NCBI GenBank assembly: GCA_965603495.1 | Contig: CBFDDF010000006.1 | Location: 1 to 64,000 of the forward strand | Direction: 5' to 3' | Length of the DNA stretch: 64,000 nt | DNA from: Thiomicrorhabdus sp965603495 | GTDB taxonomy: Bacteria; Pseudomonadota; Gammaproteobacteria; Thiomicrospirales; Thiomicrospiraceae | Part shown: piece after piece, positions 1 to 8,799 of the stretch | How positions within the stretch are numbered: the stretch's first letter is position 1 | Layout: each line of letters begins with the position of its first letter | The notes under the pieces: model-generated | Told to the model about the DNA's origin: nothing | Database searches by the model: none | The model's input: only the letters and a program-made list of their open reading frames with translations | Position numbers and translations under genes: made by a program

Positions 1-699
1 CTCGGTAGACAGTGAAGCAATAGACACATGTTGATGCCCAGCATAGACCAAGTCGGAATGTATTTCGTCTGCTACGATTGTGACCTTATGGCGTAAGCAG
101 ATGGCGGCCATTTGTTCGAGTTCCGTTTTTAACCAGACTCGTCCTGAAGGGTTTTGTGGATTACAAAACAGAAACAGCTTTACTTGATGGTCGATAATCG
201 ACTGTTCAAAAGCCACAAAATCAATTTGGTATCGTGGAGTTGATTGAGTTCGGTCAAGCACCAGCGGCGCTTCTACCAATCGACGCTCATTATGCGCGGG
301 CGCATGTAAAAAAGGCGGATAAATCGGGGGTTGCACTAAGACGGAGTCCCCCGGCTGAGTAAAGGCTGACACAGCCATATAAAAACCATTGGCGACATTA
401 TGGGTAAACAATATTTGCGATTTTGCTACGTGATAACCGTGGTGAGCCTGCCAGTCGATAATGGCTTGATAAACAGTATCTGGTGTTATGGTGTAGCCTA
501 ACAGAGGATGTTGTAAACGTTCTTTTAGCGCATCGAGAATAAACGAGGGCGTGGGCAAATCCATGTCGGCGACCCACATCGGCAAGACGTCTTCCGTACC
601 AAACAGTGCCTTACACAACACATACTTTTCTGCATGAGTACCTTCTCGAGAGATTGTTTGGTTAAGCTCGTCGTTAAAGTCGCTGAGGGGGGCTTGCAT
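1..699 (-). CDS. PatB/MalY-type PLP C-S lyase or aminotransferase (partial, C-terminus outside window)
   Basis: The minus-strand frame opens with ATG at 697-699 and runs off the left edge, so about 233 N-terminal residues are visible. The protein has the MalY/PatB signature GTHAEKY followed by LPMWVADMDLPTP near residues 20-50. It continues with the fold-type I pattern VLVQPPIYPPF and then FCNPQNPSGRVW and VADEIHSDLVY, which are the cofactor-pocket Asn and Asp regions. The PLP lysine would lie beyond the window. Family members cleave C-S bonds of cystathionine or cysteine conjugates; others are aminotransferases. It lies 97 bp downstream of the ovothiol synthase gene on the same strand. Ovothiol biosynthesis needs a PLP C-S lyase (OvoB) for its second step, so this gene is a plausible candidate. 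That link is inference from neighbourhood; the family call itself is firm. Confidence 0.88.
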   Translation of the reverse strand, partial: MQAPLSDFNDELNQTISREGTHAEKYVLCKALFGTEDVLPMWVADMDLPTPSFILDALKERLQHPLLGYTITPDTVYQAIIDWQAHHGYHVAKSQILFTHNVANGFYMAVSAFTQPGDSVLVQPPIYPPFLHAPAHNERRLVEAPLVLDRTQSTPRYQIDFVAFEQSIIDHQVKLFLFCNPQNPSGRVWLKTELEQMAAICLRHKVTIVADEIHSDLVYAGHQHVSIASLSTE

Positions 700-782
700 G
701 AATCAACTCTCTTTTATGTGTTGTTGTGCAACCTATAAAGCATCTGTCAGATACCCGATAAAGGGCATATTAGCAATGTTAT

Positions 783-790
783 CAGGCCTG
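783..790. repeat. Degenerate copy of the AGGCCT-centred palindrome
   Basis: CAGGCCTG is embedded in TCAGGCCTGGC between ovoA and the downstream lyase gene. It matches 10 of the 12 positions of the ACCAGGCCTGGT motif found elsewhere in the first 27 kb. Confidence 0.4.
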
Positions 791-796
791 GCTATT

Positions 797-2935
797 TTAT
801 TGTCGCTTTTTCCAAAGCGTGACTTGCGACAGGCTATGTTGATATTTACGCTGGGTTTCCCTAATGACAAACGGTAAATCAAACGGTGTTTCGATCAGTT
901 CAAATTCGGCATCCAATACCGCGTGTAAACCTTGCAAGGTCGTGACATTTTCACCTGTTTGAGGGTCTTTATAACCGCCTAGCCAATATTCTTTAGCGGT
1001 AAACTCCTCAAGCCAAGTATAAGGAGAGGTCAGCATTAATAAGCCCCCTTTATTTAAACGGGTGTGTATTTCAGCTAAGAATTTTTTGGGCTCATATAGG
1101 CGGTCAATCAAATTAGCGGCCACCACCATATCGTAACCCGTAAAAATCGGTTTCAGATTGGTAGCATCCTGCTGTAGAAAGGTACATTTATCGGCAACTT
1201 TAGCCAAATTGAGTTCGGCTAAGCTCTGCTCCTTAAAGTCCATAATTTCGCCTTCTATCGGCACAGTATAGAGAACAGATCCGGTCTCTTTGAGCTGATT
1301 GGCGACTTGGATAAAACGTGCCGAGAAATCCAATCCGGTCACCTCGTCAAAATAATGCGCCAGCTCAAAACTTGCACGGCCTACAGAGGATCCGACTTCC
1401 AGTACTTTCAGAGATTTATTGGCTTTGGAAGTTTTGAAATCAGGGTCTTTCTGAATGGCTTCAATGGCTACTTGAGCATAGGCTTGGGCAAAGTTTTGCA
1501 CGTCAAAATGGGATTCGCCATAATGAAACTCACAATATTGCGAGACCGAAGTATCGGTTTCATAGGTAGAGAAGTGGGTCTGTACGACTTCGGCCGATTC
1601 GATATAACGGAACCCCGCATGTTGGAAGAAATGACGACGAAACGCATAACGCGCTGTGGGGGTCATTTCATTGCCAGTCGAAATCCAGCTGCCACCTTTG
1701 AATAGGTTGTGCTGGTTATCGAAGGTTGGGGTCGTGAAGTCGTCATATAAGGGGTGAACTTTGAAACCTTCATAGGGATAAATAGGCGTTTGCGTCCACT
1801 GCCAAACATTACCTATGACATCAAAGAAATCGCCCGTTTGGTTGTTGTTTACTGGGGTAGATGAAGCGTATTGTTGTAAGTTTATATTGGCCTGGTCGAT
1901 ATGTTTTAGGGCGTTGCTATGGTCGCGCAGGCGAAGATATTCATCTTCACTGGGTAAACGCAGTGAGCGACCCGTTTGATGGCCTTTCCAATGACAAAAA
2001 GCCGCGGCTTCTAAATTATTCACTTCAACTGGCCAGTTCCATGGCATCGGGATTTCGTCTGTTAGACAACGTAACCACCAGTCGTCGCCTTTTTTTAGCC
2101 AAAAAGTAGGGTGTTTATCAGGGCTGAATTGTCGCCACCGGTTGCCTTCTTTATCCCAATATTCCGGGTTGTCATAACCGCCAGCCTGCACAAACTCTAG
2201 ATACTCTTGGTTAGAAACCAAAAACGCTGCAGCTTTAAAGGCCTCAACGATGGCATGATGATGTCCATATTCATTGTCCCAGCTGTAAACTTCGGTTGGG
2301 TCTTGCTGATTGATATTGACTTCACCTGCAGGTACCTCAAACAGGATGTTTTGGGGTGCCTCCCCAAGCTCAGGGCAAACTGGAAAAAGCGGGCTGGTAA
2401 TCACAGAAGTGATAGGCAGTTGGCGAATCAATACTGAAGAGGTTTCTAAGTGGATGCGTTCATGTTCAATGCCCATCATAATCGGCCACATCGGGCTGGC
2501 CCAATCAATCGGTAGCGTAAATTCGATCTCATCTATGAGCTGGTTGATCGCTTGGCGTACTTGTTGACGATACTGTCGAACCGCATCAACCGTTGGCCAG
2601 TCATAGTGGGCATCATTCAGGTCATCCCAGGACATTTCGTCCACACCAATCGCACACATTGATTCGATGTGCGGATTCATGCGCTCAGGAAGTAACTTAG
2701 CCAGCATAAGTTTATTAGTGAAAAAGGTTGCGGTGTGACCAAAGTAAAAAATTAACGGATGGCGTAAGCTGCATGGCTTTTCATAATAAGCGCTGTCGGA
2801 GGCTAGGGTTGCAAATAAGGCTTCATAACTGTCTTGAGTTTGATTGAAGTAAGCTTTTATTTCTGCGCGCTTAAGCTCAATATGCCCTTGATTCAGCAAC
2901 AGTGGTTTTGAAACTAGATCTACTCGACTTAACAT
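797..2935 (-). CDS. ovoA: OvoA, 5-histidylcysteine sulfoxide synthase / mercaptohistidine methyltransferase
   Basis: This 712-residue, three-part enzyme makes the ovothiol precursor. The iron-dependent sulfoxide synthase part joins cysteine to C5 of histidine, and the C-terminal SAM domain is expected to N-methylate the mercaptohistidine ring. The DinB-like N-terminus carries the HPLIFYFGHTATFF segment (H67). The metal motif is HERIHLE with H158 and H162. A formylglycine-generating-enzyme-like domain follows (GNVWQWTQT, FKGGSW, FRRHFF, residues about 200-450). The methyltransferase starts near residue 510 with VLEVGSSVGRASFELA and GLDFS. Length and order match the OvoA family. ATG at 2935 is the only good start; the intergenic side holds no other gene. 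The lyase gene 97 bp downstream may supply the following C-S cleavage step (inferred). Confidence 0.93.
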   Translation of the reverse strand: MLSRVDLVSKPLLLNQGHIELKRAEIKAYFNQTQDSYEALFATLASDSAYYEKPCSLRHPLIFYFGHTATFFTNKLMLAKLLPERMNPHIESMCAIGVDEMSWDDLNDAHYDWPTVDAVRQYRQQVRQAINQLIDEIEFTLPIDWASPMWPIMMGIEHERIHLETSSVLIRQLPITSVITSPLFPVCPELGEAPQNILFEVPAGEVNINQQDPTEVYSWDNEYGHHHAIVEAFKAAAFLVSNQEYLEFVQAGGYDNPEYWDKEGNRWRQFSPDKHPTFWLKKGDDWWLRCLTDEIPMPWNWPVEVNNLEAAAFCHWKGHQTGRSLRLPSEDEYLRLRDHSNALKHIDQANINLQQYASSTPVNNNQTGDFFDVIGNVWQWTQTPIYPYEGFKVHPLYDDFTTPTFDNQHNLFKGGSWISTGNEMTPTARYAFRRHFFQHAGFRYIESAEVVQTHFSTYETDTSVSQYCEFHYGESHFDVQNFAQAYAQVAIEAIQKDPDFKTSKANKSLKVLEVGSSVGRASFELAHYFDEVTGLDFSARFIQVANQLKETGSVLYTVPIEGEIMDFKEQSLAELNLAKVADKCTFLQQDATNLKPIFTGYDMVVAANLIDRLYEPKKFLAEIHTRLNKGGLLMLTSPYTWLEEFTAKEYWLGGYKDPQTGENVTTLQGLHAVLDAEFELIETPFDLPFVIRETQRKYQHSLSQVTLWKKRQ

Positions 2936-3140
2936 GAAGGCCCCGTGATTTTTTATTTAAGTCCTTATTCTACCCTATTGAACTTATCGGTATGAATGGT
3001 GAAATCACCATTTTTTAGTCAGGCCTTTTTGTGGCTTGGAATGTTTTGTATGCGCTCGGATGTGATAACGAATCTTAGGTTTTTTGATCGCCCTCTAGGC
3101 TGAGGGCGAAAGGAAAGATGAAATTGTTTAATACGACAAT

Positions 3141-5138
3141 TTAATGTGAAGAGTGCATCAAATAATCCAATATTGGATTGGCTTTCAATTCCATATCTTT
3201 TTTCAGGTACATAGGCAAATGCGTTGGTCGAGTGACCATGCCGCGTTCCGTCATTTCATTAATAGTTTTTAGGTAAGCAAAGCTAGTTTTACCAATATAA
3301 AGCCCTTCTAATGATTCTTTGTTGTGGATCTTCAACGCATCTTTTAGGCCGCGTAAGTATAAGAAGTCTTTGGTGAACCCCCCCGCACGATAAACGCGAG
3401 CGGTTAAACGGAAAGCTTCGTCACGGTCAATCCCATAATCATTCATCAAGGTTTTAAACGTATGGCTAAAGTCATAATGATTAATCATCATTTTGACGGC
3501 AATCACCCGTAAAGCCAGCGTTTTTAATCGAGGTAAATTCATATTGCCCGTCATATATTCGGACAAAATCGCGAGACCTTCTTGAGTGTAAGTGTTGCCT
3601 GGTAGGCCGAGTTTAAAGATTTTCAGCGCCTGTAAATCAGCATTCTCGGTGGTGACCATGTGCACCCCTAACTCATGATGAATCAGAGCATTGATCTCGG
3701 TCTGGTTCATCTTCATCGACTTGTTGATGAGAATGGTCTTTTTACTGTTGTCGACCATGGCCGAAGCGATGATTTTATCGGTCACTTCAACTTTACACTG
3801 AATATTGTATTCCTCTAAGGCCAGTAAAAACTGTTTCTTAGCGGCTTTTGCATCAATGGTACGTTCTTCAAAAGCTTCAAAAGGTTTTGCATACAGAATG
3901 AAATGCGCCATTTGGATATCATCTTCACTGGGCTCGCCGTAATAACGTAAAGAGTTATACAAGAAATTCTCAGTACCAACGGTGGCAAGCAAGTCGATTT
4001 TAGTCGCATAGGAATCAATGGTGTCGCGGTACATTTGTTGGATTGAAATATCCGTGACAGCACTTTCTGGTAGGCGATACAGCTGTTCACGAAATTCAAA
4101 AGGGTTAATTTCTAGCTGACGATATTCAAACTGTGGTGTGTAATTATAGTTTTTCTCGAAAAACTGTTTTTTCTCGTGCACGATATTTTTTGGATTGATG
4201 TACCCTAAGGTTTCAATGCCTGTAGCAAGTTGATAGAGCTTTTTGTCGAGCTTTAAAACGGCCGGTTCAATTTCAGAAGAGAGCATCTGAGTTTTATTAC
4301 GTGGCGTTTTAGGCTTACCTTGTTTAGCGAAATATAACGCATTCGCTAAAATAATTTGTTTCAGAGCAGATTTCAAATCATCCAGTACCAACGGATAAGG
4401 CTCGCCGCTTAACTCATCCATAAATACTTTTTTAACTTCGGTCGGTAGCGCCAAGGTGTTTTTAAATTTCTGTTTCACAAAGGTCGCTAAATAACCTCTA
4501 CCAAAAAACACTTCATCAATCGCTGAACGCGTCTCAATATTTGGTAGGTTCGCCGTACCGAGCCCCTTGTTCCAATGCTTAATGACACGCGCCCAACGGA
4601 TACTGTCTAATTGCTCGGTACCGATATTAAAGGTTGGCGGCGAGGTTTCATGTTCCATTCGTAAGTGGTTGTATGAGTGAAGGTCATAAACCATGCAATT
4701 GCCATGCAATTTTTCAATCTTTTTGATGACAGCACCGAGTAGACGATAGAACAAGGCATGTTTATCGATACTAATCTGGATTTCACTTTCTGGTAGAGGA
4801 ACTTTCCAAACTTGTTTGCCCCAAGCCTCTTTATAAACGCAGCTTTCAGGCGGACGGTTTAAGTCGTATTCATATCGCGAATCTAAGCCAATCAAGGTAA
4901 TCGGCATAGAAGAGATCATTTCACCCGTGAAAGGGTCTTCTTCATAGAGTCTTTCACTCTCTGATAAAACACAGTTTGTTTGCAGTGCTTCACGCAGTTG
5001 ATGACCATCATGAATGGCAGTACAAACAAAAAAACCGTAGTCTTCTATTTTTATTTCAAAAGCGTCTTCCACGATGGCATGAAATAGCTGGCCTTTTTTG
5101 ATGGCTTTAAGACAAGCCTGTTCCGTTAACTTAAGCAT
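3141..5138 (-). CDS. QEGLA-motif zincin metallopeptidase (DUF1704/MATCAP-like)
   Basis: About 665 residues. The zinc-site region reads HHELGVHMVTTENADL, followed 25-30 residues later by NTYTQEGLAILSEYM, which gives the QEGLA name. This family is annotated in bacteria as 'flavohemoglobin expression-modulating QEGLA motif protein'; its eukaryotic relatives (MATCAP/TMCP) are carboxypeptidases removing terminal Tyr or Glu from tubulin. A longer frame opens at 5240, but ATG at 5138 is preferred: it overlaps the upstream stop by eight bases and the preceding bases fit translational coupling, whereas the longer start would overlap the upstream gene by 110 bp. It is co-transcribed with an ATP-grasp ligase, suggesting that the pair adds and removes amino acids on some protein or peptide. 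The substrate is unknown. Confidence 0.85.
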   Translation of the reverse strand: MLKLTEQACLKAIKKGQLFHAIVEDAFEIKIEDYGFFVCTAIHDGHQLREALQTNCVLSESERLYEEDPFTGEMISSMPITLIGLDSRYEYDLNRPPESCVYKEAWGKQVWKVPLPESEIQISIDKHALFYRLLGAVIKKIEKLHGNCMVYDLHSYNHLRMEHETSPPTFNIGTEQLDSIRWARVIKHWNKGLGTANLPNIETRSAIDEVFFGRGYLATFVKQKFKNTLALPTEVKKVFMDELSGEPYPLVLDDLKSALKQIILANALYFAKQGKPKTPRNKTQMLSSEIEPAVLKLDKKLYQLATGIETLGYINPKNIVHEKKQFFEKNYNYTPQFEYRQLEINPFEFREQLYRLPESAVTDISIQQMYRDTIDSYATKIDLLATVGTENFLYNSLRYYGEPSEDDIQMAHFILYAKPFEAFEERTIDAKAAKKQFLLALEEYNIQCKVEVTDKIIASAMVDNSKKTILINKSMKMNQTEINALIHHELGVHMVTTENADLQALKIFKLGLPGNTYTQEGLAILSEYMTGNMNLPRLKTLALRVIAVKMMINHYDFSHTFKTLMNDYGIDRDEAFRLTARVYRAGGFTKDFLYLRGLKDALKIHNKESLEGLYIGKTSFAYLKTINEMTERGMVTRPTHLPMYLKKDMELKANPILDYLMHSSH

Positions 5139-6159
5139 CTTCAATTGCCTTGGCGAATTCTGATTTACGAGCGTGTATATATTTTTTAGTATCGATGACA
5201 TTTTCAATAAAATCGATGATTTTAGTCTGCAATTTAACACGGTTTAATTTGTTAATACGCATGATGCCACCTGGGCTGAGGACGTTGACTTCAATTAACT
5301 TGCCGTTGATGACATCTATGCCAACAAAATACAAACCATCACGAACTAATTTAGGGCCAACCAGTTTACAGAGTTCTTTTTCTGTCTTACTCAAAACATG
5401 CTTAACGACCGTTCCGCCTGCATGCACATTAGAGCGAACATCCCCCGTTGCGGGAACGCGTTTCATCGCCCCAATGGCTTCACCATTGAGCATTAAGATA
5501 CGCACATCACCTTCATCTGCGCCTTCGACATATTCTTGCAAAATGACATAGTTACCATCAGGACTGTTGTTGATGTAAAAATCTAAGAGGGATCTAAAAC
5601 TAGTCTGCGCTTGCTTTTCAACCATAATGACCCCCGCTCCACCAAAGCCATCCAGAGGTTTCATAATCATCTTATCGGTTGTTGAATTCTTTAAAACAGA
5701 TTCTAAATAATCAGGGGTTTTGGACACATAAGTTTTCGGGATAAAGCGATTATCAGGGTCGTCAAAAGAGGAGGTATACAGTTTATTATTCGCAATTCTT
5801 AAGCCATCAATATCATTCATGATAAAAACATCATCGCGTACTGAATCTAAGAAATTTAAGGCCGTGACATTCAGTGGAGGATCCGAGCGCATGACAATGG
5901 CATCGAAGCCCGCTAAAGGCAATTTCACTTTACGAAAATCCGCATTTTTATAGAAGGTCGTGATATTAGAGGAAACCGCTGCCGATTTAATAAAGACTTT
6001 ACAAAAAGCCATGGCGGTTGATTCACGCATGGTCAGGTTGTGCACCGTTGCCAAGGCAACGGTATGCTTACGAGAAACACATTCATGAATCATTCTGATG
6101 GTTGAATCGTTATCAGGATCGATAGATTCCCATGGGTACATTAAAAACAAAATATTCAT
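5131..6159 (-). CDS. Glutathione-synthase-like ATP-grasp ligase
   Basis: A 342-residue protein with the GshB-type layout. The N-terminus MNILFLMYPWESIDPDNDST resembles the GshB substrate domain. MRSDPPLNVTALNFLD matches the GshB 'R.DPP.D..Y' region. IMKPLDGFGGAGVIMVEK is the ATP-grasp glycine loop, YVILQEYVEGADEGDVRILML the nucleotide-binding segment, and FVGIDVINGKLIEVNVLSPGGI the metal-binding end. It is a peptide-bond-forming ligase of the glutathione synthase family. Because it is paired with a QEGLA peptidase rather than with gshA, it may act on a different acceptor (inference). The ATG at 6159 follows a GAGG-like ribosome site. It opens a two-gene operon; 196 bp separate it from the next upstream gene. 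Confidence 0.85.
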   Translation of the reverse strand: MNILFLMYPWESIDPDNDSTIRMIHECVSRKHTVALATVHNLTMRESTAMAFCKVFIKSAAVSSNITTFYKNADFRKVKLPLAGFDAIVMRSDPPLNVTALNFLDSVRDDVFIMNDIDGLRIANNKLYTSSFDDPDNRFIPKTYVSKTPDYLESVLKNSTTDKMIMKPLDGFGGAGVIMVEKQAQTSFRSLLDFYINNSPDGNYVILQEYVEGADEGDVRILMLNGEAIGAMKRVPATGDVRSNVHAGGTVVKHVLSKTEKELCKLVGPKLVRDGLYFVGIDVINGKLIEVNVLSPGGIMRINKLNRVKLQTKIIDFIENVIDTKKYIHARKSEFAKAIEDA

Positions 6160-6283
6160 ACGGTTTTCCTCTGCAATATTGAGAGCTCTAAAAATTGAAG
6201 TTTACCTGAAAGAAGTCGTTAAAAATACAAAAAAATAACTTATAACCGGTTGTTTAAGCGTATTTAATTTACATATACAGAAA

Positions 6284-6308
6284 TTAAAAAGCCCGTAAAG
6301 ACGGGCTC
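6284..6308 (-). terminator. Rho-independent terminator of the CorC-MgtE-RimK operon
   Basis: On the minus strand GAGCCCGT, a CTTT loop and ACGGGC are followed by TTTTTAATTT. The position, about 50 bp after the last operon gene, fits. Confidence 0.85.
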
Positions 6309-6355
6309 TAAAAGAGGCTAAGTAGAGTCTCGTGTTGGATGAGGTGATGTTTTAA

Positions 6356-7420
6356 TTAAAATGTCGGAATATCTTGCGTCGGGTAAGGCAAGATGGAGTC
6401 ATCAGACATCTCTTCATGAAAATCATCTACCGAGGTTGCGGCAATTGAACTACGTTCAAATTGCGCGACATGAAAGAGGGCTTCACCTTCATTGACTAAG
6501 GGCATTTTCATCTGTCCTATGACGATGCCTGTCGCAGAGGAGTAGACTTTTATCTCACTCTCTCCAAAAGGGTCTGAGACCACGCCCATCAGGGTGATGT
6601 CAGCAAAGACTCGCGCACCATCCTGAACCACCGAACGAAAGATGCCGCTGTGGGGTGCACGAATCCAAGCACTGGAACGCGCAATGACAGGTGGCTTTGG
6701 TTTGGACGCCAATTTACGTAATTTAGGAATCATCTCCAATGCGCGCATAACATTGATAATGCCTCGTACACCCGCTCGAATAGCCGTTTCATCAAACCGT
6801 AACGCTTCTCCTGCTTCGTAGAGCAGAACAGGGATATTTCGTTTGACAGCGGCAGAACGTAGAGAGCCGTCCCTTAAATTCGCATTTAGCATTAACGGTG
6901 CCGCAAAGGCTTCGGCTAAACGCATGGTCACTTCATCATCCAAATTAGCGCGAATCTGTGGCAAATTGGAACGGTTAATCGCACCCGTATGGAGATCGAT
7001 TCCATGGGTGGATTTTTTCACCACTTCATTTAAGAAAAGGTGGGCCATTCGACCGGCAATGGAGCCTTTTTCCGAGCCCGGAAAGCTACGATTCAAATCA
7101 CGTCTATCCGGTAAATAACGGGTGTGGTTGATAAAACCATGCAAATTGACAATCGGTACGGCAATCAAAGTGCCTTTTAAACGGCTTAAAGTCTTCACTT
7201 TGAGTAAGCGACGAATAATCTCTACCCCATTCAATTCATCACCATGAATGGCAGCGCTGACAAATAAAATCGGGCCAGCTTGGTTGCCACACAATACCTG
7301 TACGGGCATGGTGAGTTCACTGTGGGTATAGAGTTTCCCCACCACTAAATCGACTGTCTTACGTTGACCTGGTTGGATAGTAACCCCACCAATCGTAATC
7401 GCTTTATTTTTTGTGCCCAT
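6356..7420 (-). CDS. Succinylglutamate desuccinylase/aspartoacylase (AstE/AspA) family protein
   Basis: A 354-residue zinc hydrolase-like protein. The zinc-ligand motif is AAIHGDELNGVEI near residue 60 with the third ligand in GIDLHTGA near residue 140. RRDLNRSFPG and VLLYEAGEALRF are also typical of the AstE_AspA fold. Characterised relatives deacylate N-acyl amino acids, but many, often next to rimK, have no known substrate. It is the last gene of a minus-strand operon, 23 bp after rimK and before a terminator. The C-terminal 120 residues form the usual beta-rich 'biotinyl-lipoyl-like' tail (SGIFRSVVQDGARV, GIVIGQMKMPLVNEGEALFHV). A role in trimming acyl or glutamyl groups linked to RimK is a reasonable inference and nothing more. 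Confidence 0.85.
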   Translation of the reverse strand: MGTKNKAITIGGVTIQPGQRKTVDLVVGKLYTHSELTMPVQVLCGNQAGPILFVSAAIHGDELNGVEIIRRLLKVKTLSRLKGTLIAVPIVNLHGFINHTRYLPDRRDLNRSFPGSEKGSIAGRMAHLFLNEVVKKSTHGIDLHTGAINRSNLPQIRANLDDEVTMRLAEAFAAPLMLNANLRDGSLRSAAVKRNIPVLLYEAGEALRFDETAIRAGVRGIINVMRALEMIPKLRKLASKPKPPVIARSSAWIRAPHSGIFRSVVQDGARVFADITLMGVVSDPFGESEIKVYSSATGIVIGQMKMPLVNEGEALFHVAQFERSSIAATSVDDFHEEMSDDSILPYPTQDIPTF

Positions 7421-7443
7421 AAAGTTTCTCCGCAGCCCTTTGC

Positions 7444-8349
7444 CTAACCTTTGCCTTTAGTACGTGTGTGATGTGGCTTGGCATTCTGTTCAACAAACTC
7501 AATGACCATGCCAGCAATGTCTTTTTGAGTGGCGCCTTCAATACCTTCTAAACCAGGTGAAGAGTTTACTTCCATGACCACTGGGCCGTGATTTGAGCGT
7601 AATAAATCTACACCACAGACATTCAAGCCCATCGCTTTGGCCGCATTGACTGCAGTTGCTCTTTCTGCGGCGGTAATCTTAATCAATGAAGCCGAGCCAC
7701 CTTGGTGAAGGTTAGAGCGAAACTCACCTTCTTTACCTTGGCGTTTCATCGATGCAATGACTTTGCCTCCGACGATAAAACAACGAATATCCGCACCGCC
7801 AGCTTCTTTGATAAATTCTTGGACGAGAATGTTGGCCTTCAAACCGTTAAATGCCTGGATAACACTTGAAGCTGCAGAGTGTGTTTCAGCCAAAACCACA
7901 CCGACTCCTTGAGTTCCCTCAAGCAGTTTAATGACGACTGGCGCGCCACCGACCGTTGCCAGAAGATCATCGACGTCATCTGGAGAGTGTGCAAAGCCAG
8001 TGACTGGCAAACCGATGCCTCTGCGAGACAATAACTGCAAACTTCTCAATTTGTCACGTGAACGCGAAATGGAAACAGACTCGTTTAAAGGGTAGACGCC
8101 CATCATTTCAAACTGACGTAACACGGCCGTACCGTAAAATGTGACCGAAGCGCCAATGCGTGGAATAACGGCATCAAACCCAGTCAGTACTTCACCCTTA
8201 TAGTGAATTGTAGGGTTCACTGAGTTGATATTCATATAACAACGTAAGGCATCAATGACATGTACTTCGTGTCCACGCGCTTCAGCGGCTTCTACTAGTC
8301 GACGGGTTGAATAGAGTTTAGGGCCACGCGATAAAATTGCAATTTTCAT
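7444..8349 (-). CDS. rimK: RimK, alpha-L-glutamate ligase for ribosomal protein S6
   Basis: A 301-residue ATP-grasp ligase with nearly canonical E. coli RimK length. Visible landmarks are MKIAILSRGPKLYSTRRLVEAA at the start, DAVIPRIGAS, LLSRRGIGLPVT, VVIKLLEGTQGVGVVLAE (ATP-grasp loop), QEFIKEAGGADIRCFIVGGKV, SMKRQGKEGEFRSNLHQGG and VNSSPGLEGIEGATQKDIA (metal-binding Asn and Glu). RimK adds glutamates to the C-terminus of S6 in the cytoplasm and can make poly-glutamate. Its ATG overlaps the upstream stop (ATGA), so it is coupled to the retropepsin-like gene, an arrangement seen in pseudomonad rim operons. The unusual neighbours are corC and mgtE at the operon front. Confidence 0.94.
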   Translation of the reverse strand: MKIAILSRGPKLYSTRRLVEAAEARGHEVHVIDALRCYMNINSVNPTIHYKGEVLTGFDAVIPRIGASVTFYGTAVLRQFEMMGVYPLNESVSISRSRDKLRSLQLLSRRGIGLPVTGFAHSPDDVDDLLATVGGAPVVIKLLEGTQGVGVVLAETHSAASSVIQAFNGLKANILVQEFIKEAGGADIRCFIVGGKVIASMKRQGKEGEFRSNLHQGGSASLIKITAAERATAVNAAKAMGLNVCGVDLLRSNHGPVVMEVNSSPGLEGIEGATQKDIAGMVIEFVEQNAKPHHTRTKGKG

Positions 8350-8777
8350 AAGTTTTTTCCTTGTAGGTAGGATTTGCTAGGATCGACAATAAAATGCCCT
8401 TTTCTCAAGGCGGTTCGACCTAATAGCATATTAAATTTCATGGTGTCACGAGCTGTCAGTGACACTTGTATCGGATAGTGGCTTTCGCCAATCTCCAGTA
8501 TGGTTTCGATAAAAAATCGTTCAGAAACATTTCCACTGGAGTCTGTCACCGAACGCTTGTCCATCACTTTTGCTTCACAAATTTGAACTTTGTTTAAATC
8601 CGTTTCATCAATGTGCACTGAGAAACGCACCCATTCTTGTCCACCGCTTTCAAAAGCATCTACTTTAAAAGCATGTAATGCAGAGTTTTTGGCACCAGTA
8701 TCGACTTTACATTGCATGGTTGGAATGCCTATTTCAGGTAAACCAATCCACTCTCTCCAACCCACCAAACTTTTCAT
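8346..8777 (-). CDS. Retropepsin-like protease of the RimK-associated (DUF785, 'ATP-dependent zinc protease') family
   Basis: 143 residues. The aspartic-protease-like motif is CKVDTGAKNSALHAF near residues 23-37, with the second conserved block MLLGRTALRKGHFIVDPSKSY near the C-terminus. VGWREWIGLPE at the start is typical. In pseudomonads a homologue next to rimK is described as the protease that trims the glutamate tails added by RimK, so a RimB-like role is likely, but that is inferred from family and position. It overlaps rimK by four bases and follows mgtE by 22 bp, which makes co-translation likely. Confidence 0.85.
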   Translation of the reverse strand: MKSLVGWREWIGLPEIGIPTMQCKVDTGAKNSALHAFKVDAFESGGQEWVRFSVHIDETDLNKVQICEAKVMDKRSVTDSSGNVSERFFIETILEIGESHYPIQVSLTARDTMKFNMLLGRTALRKGHFIVDPSKSYLQGKNL

Positions 8778-8799
8778 AATGGCTCTTTCTTTTCTAAAG

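Noticed and set aside
3089..3108. CGCCCTC/GAGGGCG stem-loop after the QEGLA gene
   Set aside because: No T-run follows on either strand in the needed position, so it was not called a terminator.
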